Part shown: positions 1 to 8,792 of the stretch, in pieces
Layout: each line of letters opens with the position of its first letter
How positions within the stretch are numbered: the first letter of the stretch is position 1
DNA from: Acidobacteriota bacterium
GTDB taxonomy: Bacteria; Acidobacteriota; Polarisedimenticolia; Gp22-AA2
Direction of reading: 5' to 3'
DNA: 15,658 nt
Assembly (NCBI GenBank): GCA_016177515.1
Contig: JACOUZ010000216.1
Location: forward strand, 1-15,658
Program-made: the position numbers and the translations under genes
Notes under the pieces: generated by a model
The model's input: the letters and a program-made list of their open reading frames with translations, nothing else
Told to the model about the DNA's origin: nothing
The model's database searches: none

Positions 1-843
1 CCATGCGCCCGGTCAGGAGCACCGCCTGGTCGTGGCAGCCGCCGCACCATTTGGACGGCTGCGTGCCGACGACCTCCTGCATGTACTCGATCGACTTGCG
101 ATACCACTGGTTGTTGAACGACGAGAAGTGGTGCATGGAGGATTCCCACTGCGCGGTGATGTCCGGGTGACAGCCCTTGTTGCCGCAGGCCTTCGACTCC
201 AGGAAGAAGTCGTGGGGGATGAGGCGGTTCCCGGCGGTGGTCACCGAGGACGGGAAGAACGGGCCGTTCCGGCCTCCCCCTTCCTCGAACGGCGTCAGCG
301 GCGGGATCGTCGGATTGACGATGGCCGCGGCGGGGGGCGGGAAGAACCACCGGTGCGCCCGCGTCCCTGCGGGCAGGGCCAGGGCCACGAGAAGAGCCAG
401 CGCCACCCGCCGCGCTCCCCGGACATGACCGCGCGCCGCCTGCCAGGCGATGCCCGCCACGAAGGCCAGGAGCGCGGAGGCCACGTGCGCCACGAGGATC
501 GGACGGTAGGAGGTCGCGGTGCCCGTGACCGCCAGGACCAGGCTGGTGGCGAGCGCCAGCGACGAGAAGGCGGCGACGGCCGCGAAGCAGGTCCGGGCGG
601 CGGCGCTGCCGCAGCGGCTCCAGCAGCGGCGCAGGGCGGCCGGGCCGCGCGCCAGGAGCGTCAGGACAAGCACCAGTCCCAGGGCGACGTGCGCCACGAC
701 CTGGGCGTGATAGAAGATGGTCGCCGAGTCGAAGGCGGCCAGGTACGCGGAGTTCAGAAGCAGGAATACCAGGAGGGCGCGCACGATCGTCGTGCTCCCG
801 CGCTGCCGGTGCGTGCGTCCGGTCGGCCTCCCGGCGGGGTCCG

Positions 844-847
<4 letters not shown>
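1..847 (-). CDS. Membrane-anchored multiheme cytochrome c (N-terminal part, cut by window edge)
   Basis: The reading frame is open from an ATG at 847 to the left edge (282 codons seen), so the C-terminus is missing. The N-terminal ~160 residues are hydrophobic, with likely membrane helices near 22-40, 48-66, 86-108, 115-135 and 147-160 and several histidines (H47, H53, H121) that could ligate heme b. The chain then continues as a soluble, presumably extracytoplasmic region with two heme c sites: CGNKGCH at 221-227 (a CX4CH variant, known in some multiheme cytochromes) and a standard CGGCH at 268-272. More sites probably follow outside the window. Seen: heme motifs and hydrophobic segments. 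Inferred: electron transfer between the quinone pool or membrane and periplasmic partners. The ATG overlaps the stop of the upstream sigma-54 activator in an ATGA arrangement, so translation is probably coupled and expression shared with the two-component genes. The exact family is not recognised. Confidence 0.8.
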
Positions 848-2275
<1,428 letters not shown>

Positions 2276-2283
<8 letters not shown>

Positions 2284-4039
2284 GCCTGGCCTCGTCAGGG
2301 CGCGACTCCCCGGGCATGGCCATCCGGGCCGCGGGGAAGCGCATGCGAAAGATCGCTCCGCCCCCGGGACGGTCGGCGACGGCAAGATCGCCGCCGTGCT
2401 GCGTGACGATGGAGTAGCAGATCGACAGCCCGAGGCCGGTCGACTCCTTGGTGGAGAAGAACGGCTCGAAGATTCGCGCGCTGTCCTGCACCGGCACGCC
2501 GGGGCCGCGGTCGGCGATCTCGGCGACGACGCGCCCGCCATCCCGGAAGGACACGACCCGCACTTCGCCGCCGCGCGGCTGGGCCTCGCAGGCGTTCAGG
2601 AGGAGGTTCAGGAAGACCTGTCCGAGAAGCGCCTGGCTGGCCTGCACGCCCAGGGGGGAGGGGAACAGGTCTGCCTCGAAGCGGATTGAGGCGAACTCGG
2701 GCCGCGAGCGCACGAACTCGATGGCCTGGCCCAGCACCCCGTTGATGTCGATGACGACCCTGGGGGCCGTGGCCGGGTCGGCGTGCTGCAGGACCTGGCG
2801 CACGATCTCCCCCGCCCGCCGCAGCCCCTCCTGCGCCCCGTCCAGCCGGCGCAGCGCCGAAGCGACGTCGCCGCGTGCCAGGTCGCCCCGGGCCAGGCTC
2901 AGATAGTTGGACATTCCCTCCAGCGGGTTGTTGATTTCGTGCGCCATGCCGGCGGCCAGCCTGCCGACGGTGCCCAGCCTCTCGGTGTGGAAAAGCTGGC
3001 GCTCCAGGTCGCGCACGCGCGCCTCTTCGCGCGCCCGCGCTTCAAGGGCCTGCTGGCGCCGCGCCTGCTTTATGGCGAAGGCCCCGAGAAGGAGCGCCAG
3101 GCTCATCACGGCCAGGTTCAGGATCAGCGTCAGGCGGTAGCGCGCCGCGAGCGGCTGGACCAGGGCCACCGCCAGGCCCCGGCGCTGCGAGCAGGCGAGG
3201 CGCCAGGGCGAGGGGGCCGACCAGCTTTCGGTCCTCACTTCCGCCCCGGCGTGCATTCCTCTTCCCGCGTCGGCGCCATCCGCCCCGGCGCTCGCCACGG
3301 CCTGGGCCGCGCCTCCCGGGTCGGAGGCCAGCACGGCGCCGTCCCGATCCTGGAGAACGCAGGCGCGCGACGGGTCTTCCATCGCCCGATTGAGCGCCAG
3401 CAGCCTGCCTGCATCCAGGGTCGCCTCCAGGGTCACCGCGCCCGACACTTTCCTGACTCCCGTGATGAACTCGAACCGCCCGGTGATGGCGCGCCCGGCG
3501 GCGCCGTCCGGACCCGCCGTGGGGTTACCGGACTGGCCCGCCGACACGCTGCCCGGAACGTCGCCCGGCTTCCACAGGACCGGGATGCCGCCGCGCCGGC
3601 CGGCGGCGACCAGCACGACTCCTGCTCCCGAGCGGGCGGCCAGGTGCGCCGCTTCCGGGTGCCCCCTCAGGAACAGGAGAAGCGCCCCCTCCGCCTCCAG
3701 CCGCCGCCAGCGCGCCTCGCGCGGATCGTGCGACAGGAGCGCCGACTCCAGGCCGAAGAAGACTGGCGACCCGGTCAGGAACGCCAGGTCGGCGCGCATG
3801 GAGGCGAGAGTGCCTTCCAGCACGCCGGCCCGGGCCTCGGTCTCCAGCCGCAGGAGACGCTGTGCCTCCTCGGCCACGCCGCGCTGGGCCACGGCGATCG
3901 CCCCGAGCCCCGCGAGATTGATGGCCAGCGCGGCGGCCAGGGCCACCGCCGTCAGCCACCCGACCCCCGCGCCCCATTTCGGTCCCGGAGCCGGCGGGGC
4001 CGGCTGCCCGGCGCGTCGACCGCTCCCTCCAGAATTCAC
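2276..4039 (-). CDS. Membrane sensor histidine kinase, partner of the NtrC-type regulator
   Basis: A 587-residue kinase. One membrane helix lies at ~26-50, then a ~250-residue extracytoplasmic sensor region (probably Cache-like; no ligand motif recognised), and a second helix at ~302-324. After a basic coiled linker (~325-350) come the HisKA domain with H367 in MAHEINNPLEG and a HATPase domain with N-box N482 (LNLLLNACEA), the G1 box ADRGPG at 509-514, FEPFFSTK, and the G2 box STGLGLSI. The HEINNPL type of H-box is typical of NtrB/AtoS-like kinases that signal to NtrC-type regulators. The GTG at 4039 was chosen because the first helix follows at a normal distance and a TATAGT box lies 6 bases upstream; the frame stays open further upstream without kinase-like sequence. 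The gene heads the kinase-regulator-cytochrome operon. Confidence 0.93.
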
Positions 4040-4045
4040 GCCGCA

Positions 4046-4051
4046 ACTATA
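4046..4051 (-). promoter_or_regulatory. Candidate -10 box for a leaderless kinase transcript
   Basis: TATAGT lies on the minus strand with exactly 6 bases before the GTG start at 4039. No -35 hexamer and no Shine-Dalgarno sequence are visible. The spacing would put transcription initiation on, or within a base of, the start codon. The same layout occurs before the genes at 8793 and 12057. Confidence 0.5.
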
Positions 4052-4147
4052 GCGCACGCGGGCGGCGGCCGCCCGCACGGGCCGGGCCCTCCGGCGCGAT
4101 CTCTTCCCGGACCCGTCCCGGCTGAAATCATGATCGGAAGCCTTCTG

Positions 4148-4162
4148 GCAAGAATCGATCCA
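4148..4162 (-). promoter_or_regulatory. Candidate sigma-54 (-24/-12) promoter upstream of the kinase operon
   Basis: The minus strand reads CTGGATCG, four bases, then TTGCC. It has the invariant GG and GC separated by 10 bases, as the sigma-54 consensus YTGGCACG-N4-TTGCW requires. Two of the seven bases of the -24 block (TGGCACG) differ from consensus. Initiation would be near 4136, about 97 bases before the kinase start. The operon encodes a sigma-54 activator, so autoregulation is plausible. A GG-N10-GC pattern is common by chance in GC-rich DNA. Confidence 0.35.
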
Positions 4163-4230
4163 GCGCCGGCGGCGCGCGTCCCGGGGGAACCCTTCACCAG
4201 GCTGCTGAAAACAAGCTGGAATCAGGACGT

Positions 4231-4253
4231 TCCGCGGACCTGCCGGAAGGCAG
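4231..4253. promoter_or_regulatory. Two adjacent dyads, possible activator-binding (enhancer) site
   Basis: An 8-base palindrome TCCGCGGA (4231-4238) is followed at once by CTGCCGGAAGGCAG (4240-4253; 5-base arms, 4-base centre). They are centred about 98 and 110 bases upstream of the start predicted from the sigma-54-like motif at 4148-4162, a usual distance for NtrC-type binding sites. Fis-type helix-turn-helix proteins bind dyads as dimers. The link to the local regulator is inference. Confidence 0.25.
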
Positions 4254-4310
4254 CCAGGACGGGTGCTGGCGGGGGGATCGCCGGATTTATGAAAACGGAG
4301 AGGCGTGCAT

Positions 4311-4339
4311 AAAAAGCGAGGACCGCGTCGCCGCGGTCC
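4311..4339 (-). terminator. Intrinsic terminator of the small exported-protein gene
   Basis: On the minus strand, 17 bases after the stop codon of the 127-residue gene, GGACCGCG pairs perfectly with CGCGGTCC across the 4-base loop GCGA, a GNRA-type tetraloop. TCGC and a run of five T (4311-4315) follow. The stem is 4320-4339. This isolates the gene from the downstream kinase operon on the same strand. Confidence 0.88.
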
Positions 4340-4356
4340 CCTGGTGTTTCCGCCGG

Positions 4357-4740
4357 TCAGCCCTTCTTCACGACCTCGATCGAAGCGACCTTGATGGTGC
4401 CGGTCCCCTCGTCCAGCGTGCCGGTCACCTTCACCGGGACGCCGACGTGGCCCTCGGCGACGGTCGACTTGTCGAGCGTGTACAGCTTCTCGTCGGCATA
4501 GAGCTGGACTTTCGCCCCCTTCTTCACGCACTCCAGGGCGCAGGACTTGCCCCTGGCGTTGGCATTGGCCGCGCCGCAGTAGGAGTCGGTCAGGTAGCCC
4601 GTGAGGGCGACTTCCCGGGTGGCCCCGGGCTCACCCGACACGGCGGCCTGCGTATCGGCGTTTCTCGCCTTGTCGCAGGCGAACGCGACCGGGAAGGCAA
4701 CGAACGCCATCACGGCCAGAACCGATGCTGACTTTTTCAT
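4357..4740 (-). CDS. Small exported protein with conserved-looking cysteines, function unknown
   Basis: A 127-residue protein. A signal peptide is clear: MKK, a hydrophobic core at 7-20, then AFA before C22. This fits signal peptidase I cleavage after AFA; a lipoprotein is possible, but AFAC is a poor lipobox. The mature part carries C55, C67 and C71 (YCGA and SCALEC) and a series of short predicted beta strands (VALTGYL, KVQLY, VPVKVTGTL, TIKVASIEVV) that suggest a small OB-fold-like barrel. The cysteines could form disulfides or bind metal. I do not recognise a named family. The ATG at 4740 has a good ribosome site, GGGAGG at 4748-4753, with a 7-base spacer. The gene has its own promoter, a structured leader and a terminator, so it is a stand-alone, probably well-expressed unit. 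Confidence 0.85.
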   Translation of the reverse strand: MKKSASVLAVMAFVAFPVAFACDKARNADTQAAVSGEPGATREVALTGYLTDSYCGAANANARGKSCALECVKKGAKVQLYADEKLYTLDKSTVAEGHVGVPVKVTGTLDEGTGTIKVASIEVVKKG

Positions 4741-4760
4741 GCGGGAACCTCCCTTGTAGA

Positions 4761-4798
4761 CCGGGGTGCTCCCCGGCTCGTCCTGCGCGCGGCCAGGC
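4761..4798 (-). other. Structured 5' leader of the small exported-protein gene
   Basis: The ~90-base leader between the predicted transcription start (~4830) and the ribosome site can form CCGGGG-AGCA-CCCCGG (4761-4776), 7 bases upstream of the GGGAGG site. A second symmetric stem, GCGCGC/GCGCGC around CTGGCC, lies further upstream, near 4784-4803. The hairpins could stabilise the mRNA or tune translation. No known riboswitch is recognised. Confidence 0.4.
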
Positions 4799-4836
4799 GC
4801 GCGGCCCCCGTTACGCTGATCGGAACGTGGCGGAGA

Positions 4837-4865
4837 ATCTTAGAGGCAGACTATTTTCAAGTCAA
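4837..4865 (-). promoter_or_regulatory. Sigma-70-type promoter of the small exported-protein gene
   Basis: On the minus strand TTGACT (4860-4865) and TAAGAT (4837-4842) are separated by exactly 17 bases, with AT-rich sequence between them that stands out from the surroundings. Initiation is expected near 4830, giving a leader of about 90 bases. The -35 box lies about 20 bases from the Y-shaped repeat element. Confidence 0.75.
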
Positions 4866-4886
4866 ACCGCGACCGGCGCCTCCTCG

Positions 4887-4918
4887 AGGAGCCTGACCGA
4901 GTATTGGGCCGGGTCGCG
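4887..4918 (+). repeat. 32-base dispersed repeat, copy 1
   Basis: The copy starts AGGAGCCTGACCGAGTATT and continues GGGCCGGGTCGCG. It is the left arm of the Y-shaped element. It differs from copy 2 at two positions. It is the only copy not placed at the 3' end of a gene. Confidence 0.85.
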
Positions 4919-5130
4919 TTCCGGACGCCGTGGGGCCGGATGCGAGGCGCCGCGACGACGTCCGATGCAGGGGCATCGTCGAGGCGCGGCAACGAAGCAG
5001 ACGGCCCCACGCCGCCGGAACCCGCAGGGCGCATGGGGATTGCGGCCGCATACCGCGTCGCTCGTCGTCCGCGATGGACGCACATCGCTCTCCTTCTCGC
5101 TCCTTGTCTGCGAACCGCAAGCCCCATGCG

Positions 5131-5162
5131 CGCGGCCCGGCCGAATACTCGGTCAGGCTCCT
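5131..5162 (-). repeat. 32-base dispersed repeat, copy 2, overlapping a stop codon
   Basis: On the minus strand it reads AGGAGCCTGACCGAGTATT then CGGCCGGGCCGCG. It is the right arm of the Y-shaped element. The last codons of the hybrid kinase (GGA GCC TGA) are part of the repeat, so the repeat supplies the stop. Similarity to copy 4 extends outward to CCCTAGG. Confidence 0.88.
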
Positions 5163-7531
5163 AGGGCCTGCCGGACGATGCGCGCCAGGGCGTCGATGTC
5201 GTACGGCTTCTGCACGTAAGCCAGCGCCCCTTCGCTCATCATGTCGCTGGCGGTGCTTTCCGCCGAAAAGCCGCTGCTGACCAGGACCCGCACGCCGGGG
5301 TCGATCTCCCTCAGGTGCTTGAAGCACTCGCGCCCGCCCATGACCGGCATCGTCAGATCGAGGAGCACCAGGTCGATCGTCGCCGCCCGCTCCCGGAAAA
5401 CGTGCAGGGCCTCCTCTCCGTTTCTGGCCGTGAGCACCTTGTATCCGTGCATCTCCAGGATGTCGCGCGCCAGGGCCAGTACCGTGGACTCGTCGTCCAC
5501 CGCCAGGACCGTGCGCGGCGGCGCCTTGACCCCGGAGACCCCGGCTGGCGGTGAGGCGCCGGCGAGGGGGCGCGCGGCGGCCGGCGGCTGCGGCGAGACG
5601 CCCGCCAGGCGATCCAGAAGGACCGCAGGCGACTCCACGGCGGCGCGATCCCTGGCCGCCGCCTCGTCGTAGACAGGGAAGTGCACGGTGAACCACGCCC
5701 CGCGGCCCGGTTCGCCGCCCACCTCGATCCACCCGTCGTGTCCCTTGACCGCGCCGTGCACCATCGCCAGGCCCATCCCGGCGCCCTTGCCCAGCTCCTT
5801 GGTGGTGAAGAAAGGCTCGAAGATGCGGGCCAGGACGGCGGGCTGGATGCCTCGCCCCGTGTCCCGGACGGTGAGGGTGACGAAGCGGCCCGGCCTCGCT
5901 TCCAGGTTTCCCTGGCAGTCGGCCCGGGTGAGCGTCCGGTTGGTGGTCGCGATGGTCAGGCGGCCTCCCTCCGGCATGGCCTCCCTGGCGTTGGCGCACA
6001 GGTGCAGGAGCACCTGCTCCACCTGCTCCGTGTCCACGGAGGCGGTCCACAGATCGTGCCCCCTCTCGAAGACCAGCTCGACGACCGGGGGCAGCTTCGG
6101 GCGCAACCCCTCGACCACGCGCGCCACGGTCTCGTTGAGGTCGGCCGGCGCCGGGCGGGTGGCGGCCCTGCGGCTGAAGGTCAGAAGCTGCGCCGTCAGC
6201 TCGGCGGCGCGCAGCGCGGACTTTTCGATCAGGTCCAGCTTCCGGCGGTTGGGATCCTCCGCCGGAAGGCGGATCTTGACCAGCCGCGTGTACCCCAGGA
6301 TTCCGGTGAGGAGGTTGTTGAAATCGTGCGCGATGCCGCCCGCCAGGGTGCCGACGCTTTCCATCTTCTGGGCCTGCCGGAGCTGGTCTTCCAGGTTCCT
6401 CCGCTCGGTCGTGTCGCGCAGGATCCACTCGGTCACGGTGCGGTTCCCGAGCGAGATCGGCCCGCCGCGCACGTCGACGAGGAAGCGCTCGCCGTTCCTG
6501 CGCACGCACGGAATGCCGTGGAAGCCGCCGTGGCCGCCTCCCGACGCCGCGCGGTAGGCCTGCATGAGGCGGTCGCGCTCCTCCTGGGGATGCAGGTCGC
6601 GCAGGGTGAGCGCGCGGGTCTCCTCGGCCGTGTAGCCGAACAGCCTGCAGAACATGGCGTTGACTTCCAGGAGTCGGCCGGTCTCCGGATCGGCCGTGAG
6701 GATCGCGTCGTAGGCGCCTTCGAGGAGGCGGCGGTGACGCTCCACGGAGGCGGCCAGGGCCGCCTGCTTCTCCTCGAGATCTCCGGCCATCCGCCCCACG
6801 TCCTCCGTGAGCTGGGCCACTTCGAGCGTGCCGGCCGAGGGAGGCGGCGGACCCGGGGCCCCCTTCGCGAAGGCCCGCACGAATGCGGCGACCCGCAGGA
6901 GCGGCTGCGCCAGGATCGCCCGGACCCAGAAGAGGAGCATCAGGCTGACCAGCAGGATGCCGAGCGCCGACACCACCCCGCGCTCCAGGATTTCGGCGTA
7001 CATGGCGGAGAGCTGCCTCTCCTGGTTGACCTTCAGGCAGAGCAGGCCGCCGAGGTTGGAAAGGCTCGGATTGACGCCCTCCAGGAGCAGGGGCGACACC
7101 AGGATGAGGCGCCTGCCATCGTCCACCAGGCGGTGCTGCGCCCGGGCCGTGTCGCGGGCTGCCGCCGCGATCGCCGTGAAGTCGGGATCCGGGATGATCG
7201 TCGCATCGTGGCCGATCCAGTCGCGCTTGCTGGCGGCGATCACCCGGCCGTCCTTGCCGATGAGCGCGATGTACACCACGGACCTCTTGCTGCCGGTCTC
7301 CTCGATCACCTCCTGCACCGCCGCCGGCGAGCCGAGCCGCATGAAGCGCTGCGACGCGGACAGGAGCTGGTCGGCGAGCATGTCCCCGTAACGCACCCCC
7401 TCGTCCGCCAGGAACGCCCGCGCCTCCATGGTGTGGTAGAAGAGCAGGAACCCCGCGATCAGCATCGCCGGGATGGTGAAGGCGAGACCCATCAGGGTCG
7501 AGGTGGGGAACCGGGAGAGGATGCGCCGCAC
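5153..7531 (-). CDS. Hybrid sensor histidine kinase with PAS and C-terminal receiver domains
   Basis: A 792-residue membrane kinase. A helix at ~13-33 is followed by an extracytoplasmic Cache-like sensor (~35-180) and a second helix at ~186-206. A linker with HAMP-like and coiled-coil character (~207-262) leads to a PAS domain (~263-380, ending in the PAC-like LRDTTERRNLEDQL). HisKA follows with H402 in GGIAHDFNNLLTG, and HATPase with N514 (LCANAREAMPEGG), DTGRGI at 557-562, FEPFFTTKE and GAGMGLA. A receiver domain covers 674-790, with D725 in LLDLTMPVMGG and K775 in YVQKPYD. It should autophosphorylate and pass phosphate to its own receiver; the output partner is not in the window. The GTG at 7531 lies 9 bases after the stop of the substrate-binding lipoprotein gene, so the two are co-transcribed and that protein may deliver the signal. 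The stop lies inside repeat copy 2. Confidence 0.94.
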   Translation of the reverse strand: MRRILSRFPTSTLMGLAFTIPAMLIAGFLLFYHTMEARAFLADEGVRYGDMLADQLLSASQRFMRLGSPAAVQEVIEETGSKRSVVYIALIGKDGRVIAASKRDWIGHDATIIPDPDFTAIAAAARDTARAQHRLVDDGRRLILVSPLLLEGVNPSLSNLGGLLCLKVNQERQLSAMYAEILERGVVSALGILLVSLMLLFWVRAILAQPLLRVAAFVRAFAKGAPGPPPPSAGTLEVAQLTEDVGRMAGDLEEKQAALAASVERHRRLLEGAYDAILTADPETGRLLEVNAMFCRLFGYTAEETRALTLRDLHPQEERDRLMQAYRAASGGGHGGFHGIPCVRRNGERFLVDVRGGPISLGNRTVTEWILRDTTERRNLEDQLRQAQKMESVGTLAGGIAHDFNNLLTGILGYTRLVKIRLPAEDPNRRKLDLIEKSALRAAELTAQLLTFSRRAATRPAPADLNETVARVVEGLRPKLPPVVELVFERGHDLWTASVDTEQVEQVLLHLCANAREAMPEGGRLTIATTNRTLTRADCQGNLEARPGRFVTLTVRDTGRGIQPAVLARIFEPFFTTKELGKGAGMGLAMVHGAVKGHDGWIEVGGEPGRGAWFTVHFPVYDEAAARDRAAVESPAVLLDRLAGVSPQPPAAARPLAGASPPAGVSGVKAPPRTVLAVDDESTVLALARDILEMHGYKVLTARNGEEALHVFRERAATIDLVLLDLTMPVMGGRECFKHLREIDPGVRVLVSSGFSAESTASDMMSEGALAYVQKPYDIDALARIVRQALGA

Positions 7532-7540
7532 GGCGGCCGC

Positions 7541-8509
7541 CTACAATGACTCGATGAGATCGGGGCGGATGATGTCCGGCCCGGAGACGGCCTTTCTGGT
7601 CAGGCCGTGACGGACCAGGAACTCGGCCAGGCGGGCCGCCGTCTGGTGCAGCCGCCCCGGTGCGCGCGTGCTGCCGAGAAGCTCGCGGTTTTCACGCAGG
7701 TCGGGGACATGGGCACCCTGCAGGCCCTGGAGGAACTCCTCCACCGTCAGGTTGTGCCGCCTGGCCATGCCGGCGGCCGCCTCCTGTGGCTGCTCCTTCA
7801 TGTAGGCCACCGCCCGGAACCAGGCCCGCAGAACCCCGCGCAGCTCGCCGGCGCGCCGGTCGAGAACCGACCGCCGCACCGCCATCACGTCGACGATTTC
7901 GCCCGGGATGTCGCGCGACGAGAACAGCACGCGCGCCCCTTCGCTGCGCAGGAGGCGGCCCAGCCCGGGCTCGTAGGTAATCACACCGTCCACGGTCCCC
8001 CTGTGGAAGTCCTGCTCCGCCTCTTCGGGAAGGCGGCTGACCGCCACCACGTCGTCAGGCCCGAGTCCGCCGATCGCAAGGATCCGCTCGAGCTCGTACG
8101 ATCCCAGCGCCGACTCCTCGTAGGCGATGCGCCGGCCGCGCAGGCCCTTCAGATCGGCGATCCCGTCGCGCACCACCAGGGCGTCCCCTCCGAACGAGTA
8201 GTCGACGACCAGGGTCACCACCGGCTGGTCCTGGAAGTTGTCGGCGATCTGGACTTCGTTCAGCGTGGCGAAGAACCCGTCCACGTTCCCCTGATGATAT
8301 GACCTCAGGATCCCCGTGTAGGAGGAGAAATCGACCAGGTCGACCTCCACCTTCTCGGCCTCGAAGAACCCCTTCTCGCGCGCCAGGTAGAGAAGCTCGA
8401 ACGGCGGCCAGGCGTTGACGCCGATGCGCAGGGGTTCCTGCGGCCGCTTCACGCACGCCGCTTGCAGACAGGAGAGGATCGCAAGCAGGGCGGCCATCCG
8501 CAACTCCAT
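7541..8509 (-). CDS. NitT/TauT (NMT1/THI5-like) substrate-binding lipoprotein
   Basis: A 322-residue periplasmic binding protein. Residues 1-18 are a lipoprotein signal peptide with lipobox LQAAC and lipidated C19. The rest follows the NMT1/THI5-like pattern: LRIGVNAWPPFELLYLA near 27-43, then EKGFFEAEKVEVDLVDF, GNVDGFFATLNE, a hinge region LKGLRGRRIAYEE, and the second-lobe GTVDGVITYEP. Family members bind small organic ions or pyrimidine-like precursors for ABC import. No permease or ATPase gene is nearby; the next gene is a membrane hybrid kinase 9 bases downstream, so a role as a ligand-sensing partner is likely. The ATG at 8509 has a strong site GGAGGG (8516-8521) with a 6-base spacer. 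An in-frame ATG 16 codons upstream would put charged residues before the signal peptide and lacks such a site. The ligand cannot be told from the sequence. Confidence 0.9.
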   Translation of the reverse strand: MELRMAALLAILSCLQAACVKRPQEPLRIGVNAWPPFELLYLAREKGFFEAEKVEVDLVDFSSYTGILRSYHQGNVDGFFATLNEVQIADNFQDQPVVTLVVDYSFGGDALVVRDGIADLKGLRGRRIAYEESALGSYELERILAIGGLGPDDVVAVSRLPEEAEQDFHRGTVDGVITYEPGLGRLLRSEGARVLFSSRDIPGEIVDVMAVRRSVLDRRAGELRGVLRAWFRAVAYMKEQPQEAAAGMARRHNLTVEEFLQGLQGAHVPDLRENRELLGSTRAPGRLHQTAARLAEFLVRHGLTRKAVSGPDIIRPDLIESL

Positions 8510-8601
8510 CGTCCGCCCTCCGGCACGCCCGCTCTTCACCTGGATGAGCCCCCGCATTCCCCCGTCAGCGAACCGACACCGGCTCGACGGACCCCTTCTC
8601 C

Positions 8602-8629
8602 AAGTTAGGCTCCGCCCGGGGGGAGTCAA
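8602..8629 (-). promoter_or_regulatory. Sigma-70-type promoter of the binding protein-kinase operon
   Basis: On the minus strand TTGACT (8624-8629) and TAACTT (8602-8607) are separated by 16 bases. Initiation is expected near 8595, giving a leader of about 85 bases before the ATG at 8509. The leader shows no recognisable riboswitch. Confidence 0.6.
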
Positions 8630-8691
8630 GGCACCGGTTCGCGGAAAAGTGTTCAGGAGCCTGGCATGTGTCGACGCGAGGGGCTTTGTCT

Positions 8692-8707
8692 GACTGGCCG
8701 GCCAGTC
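8692..8707. promoter_or_regulatory. 16-base perfect palindrome in a divergent intergenic region
   Basis: GACTGGCCGGCCAGTC is a perfect uninterrupted palindrome. It lies between the leftward promoter at 8602-8629 and the rightward -10 box at 8781. The position suits an operator for a dimeric regulator acting on either gene, but no regulator gene adjoins it. GGCC-rich palindromes can also arise by chance in GC-rich DNA. Confidence 0.35.
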
Positions 8708-8780
8708 CCCGGGGGATCGGCCGCCCGGTGGCGAGCCCGGATCCATCCCGGCATGGAGACGGCGCCGCCCGGGCCTCCCG

Positions 8781-8786
8781 TATACT
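8781..8786 (+). promoter_or_regulatory. Candidate -10 box for a leaderless nucleotidyltransferase transcript
   Basis: TATACT is followed by 6 bases and then the GTG start at 8793. There is no clear -35 hexamer or ribosome site. The layout is the same as at 4046-4051 and 12045-12050. Confidence 0.5.
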
Positions 8787-8792
8787 GGGAGC

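Larger units (their letters stand above)
4887..5162. repeat. Y-shaped (three-way-junction) inverted-repeat element, MITE-like
   Basis: This 276-base element fills most of the gap 4741-5152, which holds no other gene. The ends, 4887-4918 and 5131-5162, are inverted copies of the 32-base dispersed repeat (30 of 32 positions pair). Inside lie two further inverted repeats that abut the outer stem. One pairs 4919-4938 with 5002-5020 (18 of 19 plus one bulge) and has an apical GATGC/GCATC stem. The other pairs 5029-5045 with 5115-5131 (16 of 17) and has an apical GCGATG/CATCGC stem. Only 8 bases separate the two hairpins, so either strand can fold into a compact three-way junction. No protein-coding potential or clear target-site duplication is visible. 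It could be a non-autonomous mobile element, a structured RNA, or a cruciform-forming site. The right arm overlaps the last codons and stop of the hybrid kinase gene. Confidence 0.75.

Noticed and set aside
2284..2541. N-terminal extension of the response regulator upstream of 2283
   Set aside because: The extension would overlap the kinase catalytic domain, is low-complexity Ser/Arg/Pro sequence, and the ATG at 2283 has a good ribosome site directly before the receiver domain.
8510..8595. Thiamine-type riboswitch in the leader of the THI5-like lipoprotein gene
   Set aside because: I looked for the CTGAGA and ACCTGATCTGG-like conserved blocks and did not find them.
8651..8665. Possible fifth copy of the 32-base repeat (AGGAGCCTGG)
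   Set aside because: Only about nine consecutive bases match and the GAGTATT block is absent.
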